From Deltaproteobacteria bacterium (lineage in GTDB: Bacteria; Myxococcota; JACRCW01; JAFGSX01): a DNA stretch of 33,569 nucleotides. The notes below the pieces were generated by a model. That model made no database searches. It was not told the origin of the DNA and was given only the letters and a program-made list of their open reading frames with translations. The translations under genes and the position numbers were made by a program. Where the stretch lies: NCBI GenBank assembly GCA_016934455.1, contig JAFGSX010000275.1, forward strand, positions 1 through 33,569, read 5' to 3'. Each line of letters starts with the position of its first letter. Position 1 is the first letter of the stretch. This document shows positions 31,151-33,569 of this stretch, one piece after another.

Positions 31151-31425
31151 AGCAGATGCGTAAAGCGCGGCGCTGGCCACCGCTGGAGGCGAATGCTCCG
31201 TTCGAGCAGGTGGCCGAGCGGCTCGAGGAGATCGTGGCTGTGCTCGAGGCGGGCGATCTGCCGCTCGAGAGGTCGCTGCAGGCGTTTGAGGAGGGCGTCG
31301 CGCTGGCGCGGCGCGCCCAGCAGAGCCTGGACGCCATGGAGCGACGGATCGAAGTCCTGACGCGCGAGGGCGACCTCAAACCCCTGCCCCAGGAGAGCGT
31401 CGATGACGCCGTCGAAGACGAGTGA
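31147..31425 (+). CDS. xseB: Exodeoxyribonuclease VII small subunit
   Basis: FEQVAERLEEIVAVLEAGDLPLERSLQAFEEGVALARRAQQSLDAMERRIEVL. Confidence 0.95.
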   Translation: MKQMRKARRWPPLEANAPFEQVAERLEEIVAVLEAGDLPLERSLQAFEEGVALARRAQQSLDAMERRIEVLTREGDLKPLPQESVDDAVEDE

Positions 31426-32326
31426 GGGCGCGGCGGCGACGGTGGAGTATCTCGAAGCGCTGCGTCTCGAAGTCAACCAGCGCCTGTCCGCCTCGCTCGA
31501 AGGGCTGCGCGATCGCCGGTCGCTGGGCGCGATACGGCCTCCGGCCCGGTTGCTGGAGGCGATGCGCTATAGCCTCTTGGCCGGCGGCAAGCGGCTGCGA
31601 CCGGTGCTGGTGCTGGTGGCCTGCGAGGCCACCGGCGGCCGACGCGAAGACGCCTGGCCGGCGGCGCTGGCCATCGAATACCTGCACACCTATTCCCTGA
31701 TCCACGACGATCTCCCGGCCATGGACGACGACGATCTGCGGCGCGGCCGGCCGACCCTGCACCGGGCCTTCGACGAGGCCACCGCCATCCTGGCCGGGGA
31801 CGCGCTGTTGACCGAGGCATTCGGCCTGCTCGCGCGCGCACGCCGTCAACCGGCGCGGCTGGTCATCGAGCTGGCGCAGGCGGCTGGCAGTTGCGGCATG
31901 GTCGGCGGCCAGCAGCTCGACATCGAGGCCGAGCACAGACCGCGAGCCGAGATCCAGCTCGAGACGATCCATCGCGCCAAGACCGCCCGCCTGTTCGTGG
32001 CGGCGGCGGCCATGGGTGGCCTGGCCGCCGGAGCGCCGCAGCGGCAGATCGCGCTGCTGCGCCGCTACGGAGCGGTGGTCGGCCACGCCTTCCAGGTGGC
32101 AGACGACCTGATCGACGTCGTCGGCGACGCGGCGGCGACCGGCAAGGGGCTTGGCCGCGACGCGGCGCGCGGAAAGTACACCTACGTCGTGCGCGACGGC
32201 ATCGACGCCACCCGCTGCGAGGCGCGGCGGCTCGGGCAGCGCGCCAGGGAGCTGGCGGAGGCGCTCGGCGAGCGCGCGGCGCCGCTGGTGACGATCGCGG
32301 AGCGGGCGGTCGAGCGCGTCGCCTGA
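31403..32326 (+). CDS. ispA: Polyprenyl (farnesyl/geranyl) diphosphate synthase
   Basis: LLAGGKRLRPVLVL, YSLIHDDLPAMDDDDLRRGRPTLHRAFDEATAILAGDALLTEAF, FQVADDLIDVVGD. Confidence 0.95.
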   Translation: MTPSKTSEGAAATVEYLEALRLEVNQRLSASLEGLRDRRSLGAIRPPARLLEAMRYSLLAGGKRLRPVLVLVACEATGGRREDAWPAALAIEYLHTYSLIHDDLPAMDDDDLRRGRPTLHRAFDEATAILAGDALLTEAFGLLARARRQPARLVIELAQAAGSCGMVGGQQLDIEAEHRPRAEIQLETIHRAKTARLFVAAAAMGGLAAGAPQRQIALLRRYGAVVGHAFQVADDLIDVVGDAAATGKGLGRDAARGKYTYVVRDGIDATRCEARRLGQRARELAEALGERAAPLVTIAERAVERVA

Positions 32327-32436
32327 CCGTCAATTCGCATAACCATGGCCGCTGTGGCAGACTTGGGCATATGAGGAGGAAGCGCGCAGGCGGCATTGGC
32401 ATTGGCGCGGGTCGCGGAGGCGCGCGGGAGCGAGAC

Positions 32437-33569
32437 ATGACTCGATGGACGATGGCGTGTACGGCGACGGCCCTGATCGTCTGGGGAGCGGGTTGCCCGC
32501 CGGCGGGCGAGTGCCAGACCAATGCGGACTGCCCGGCCGGGCAGATCTGCGCCACCGGCAACGTGTGCAGGGATGCGACCGATCCGATACCGGGCCGCGA
32601 CAGCGGACCGCGCGACGCAGCGCTCGCCGACCATGCGCTCGCCGACCAACCGCTCGAGGACACCCAGGGTCAGGATCTGAGCGCGCGCGACAGCGCGACC
32701 GGCGTCGACAGCGGCTCCTCCGACAGCGGCTCCTCCGACGGCGGCAACCCGCAGCAGGTGACGGTCTTCACGTCCTGCAACGGCCCGCGCGCGCTGGCTC
32801 TCAATCCGGCCCAGGACGAGCTCTACGTCGCCTGCGAGGAGGACGACACGATCAAGGTGTATCAGCCGGTGACCGGCGAGGAGCAGCGCGAGCTGACGTC
32901 GCTGCCGTCGCCCTGCGAGCCGCGCTCCCTGCACCTGCTCGAGAGCATTGCCCAGCTCTGGGTGGCGTGCGGCGACAGCAGCAGTCAGAAGGTCTACAAC
33001 ACCAACCCGCAGACCGGCGCGGCCAACGAGGCCGGATTCGGCTACGGCGGCCTGGGCCGGAGCGCGCGCTTTGCCTCGTGCAGCGACCGCCTGGTCTGGG
33101 CCGACGCGGGCGGCGGCACCTATCACCTGCGCCAGATCGGATCGGGCACCACCTCGTCGCTGGTCGCCGACGGGACCGGGCTCAACCTGGGCAACGGTGT
33201 GGCCATGGTGGACACCGGAGCGTCCTTCTTCACCAACTACAACACCGCCAACGGCGATCTCACGCGCCGCGACCGGAACAACGGCGTGATCACGAATTTC
33301 ATAGCGCCCAGCATCAACAACCAGTTGATCGCCTATTCGCCCGCCACCGGACTGCTGATCATCTCCAGCAACTCCGCCTACTCGCGCCTAAGTGCCTGCT
33401 GCGGCGAGGCATTTGGCCCGGCGCAGAATTTTGGTCTCGGCGCCGACGTCCAGGCGCTGGTCATGCGGCCCGACGGGAACTTCGCGTTTCTCGGCCGCTA
33501 CAGCTCGACCTCGACCACCAGCACCATCGACATGATCTCGATGGATCCGGCGCAGACCTCGCCCACCGC
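32437..33569 (+). CDS. Cys-rich lipoprotein with Ser/Asp/Gly linker and YVTN-like repeat domain (3' truncated by window end)
   Basis: Manual translation from ATG 32437: MTRWTMACTATALIVWGAGCPPAGECQTNADCPAGQICATGNVCRDATD...GSSDSGSSDGGNPQQVTVFTSCNGPRALALNPAQDELYVACEEDDTIKVYQPVTGEEQ...; open to the window end. Confidence 0.75.
   Translation, partial: MTRWTMACTATALIVWGAGCPPAGECQTNADCPAGQICATGNVCRDATDPIPGRDSGPRDAALADHALADQPLEDTQGQDLSARDSATGVDSGSSDSGSSDGGNPQQVTVFTSCNGPRALALNPAQDELYVACEEDDTIKVYQPVTGEEQRELTSLPSPCEPRSLHLLESIAQLWVACGDSSSQKVYNTNPQTGAANEAGFGYGGLGRSARFASCSDRLVWADAGGGTYHLRQIGSGTTSSLVADGTGLNLGNGVAMVDTGASFFTNYNTANGDLTRRDRNNGVITNFIAPSINNQLIAYSPATGLLIISSNSAYSRLSACCGEAFGPAQNFGLGADVQALVMRPDGNFAFLGRYSSTSTTSTIDMISMDPAQTSPT

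Overview
High-GC window with Myxococcota/deltaproteobacterial-like gene content (inferred from FHA proteins, a Ser/Thr kinase and Cys-rich lipoproteins; no search was run). Housekeeping genes recognised: arcC (5' part only), an LD-carboxypeptidase, serS, a comF-like gene, groES-groEL, tRNA-Leu(CAG), xseA-xseB-ispA. The accessory block at about 8.67-16.26 kb lies entirely on the minus strand. It encodes a Ser/Thr kinase, an FHA protein, two exported proteins, a small basic protein, a candidate secreted helical-tail protein (11252-11761), an LcrH/SycD-like TPR protein, a FliA-type sigma factor and a protein whose C-terminus looks like a type III secretion inner rod (SctI/YscI). I read this as an accessory/late-substrate locus of a non-flagellar, Myxococcota-type T3SS whose core apparatus genes are not in the window. 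Two intergenic regions in the block, upstream of the SctI-like gene and of the secreted-protein gene, share a 27-bp element CAAC-N16-CGATAAT on the minus strand. Its CGATAA core and spacing resemble a FliA/sigma-28 promoter, and a weaker third match lies upstream of the gene pair that includes the sigma factor. The secreted-protein gene also ends in a strong intrinsic terminator, so it looks like a flagellin-style late transcription unit. Further observations are three FHA proteins plus a kinase in 16 kb, a metallophosphoesterase-like protein with eroded metal motifs, a pseudo-receiver coiled-coil protein, an intergenic palindrome and a 12-bp coding tandem repeat.
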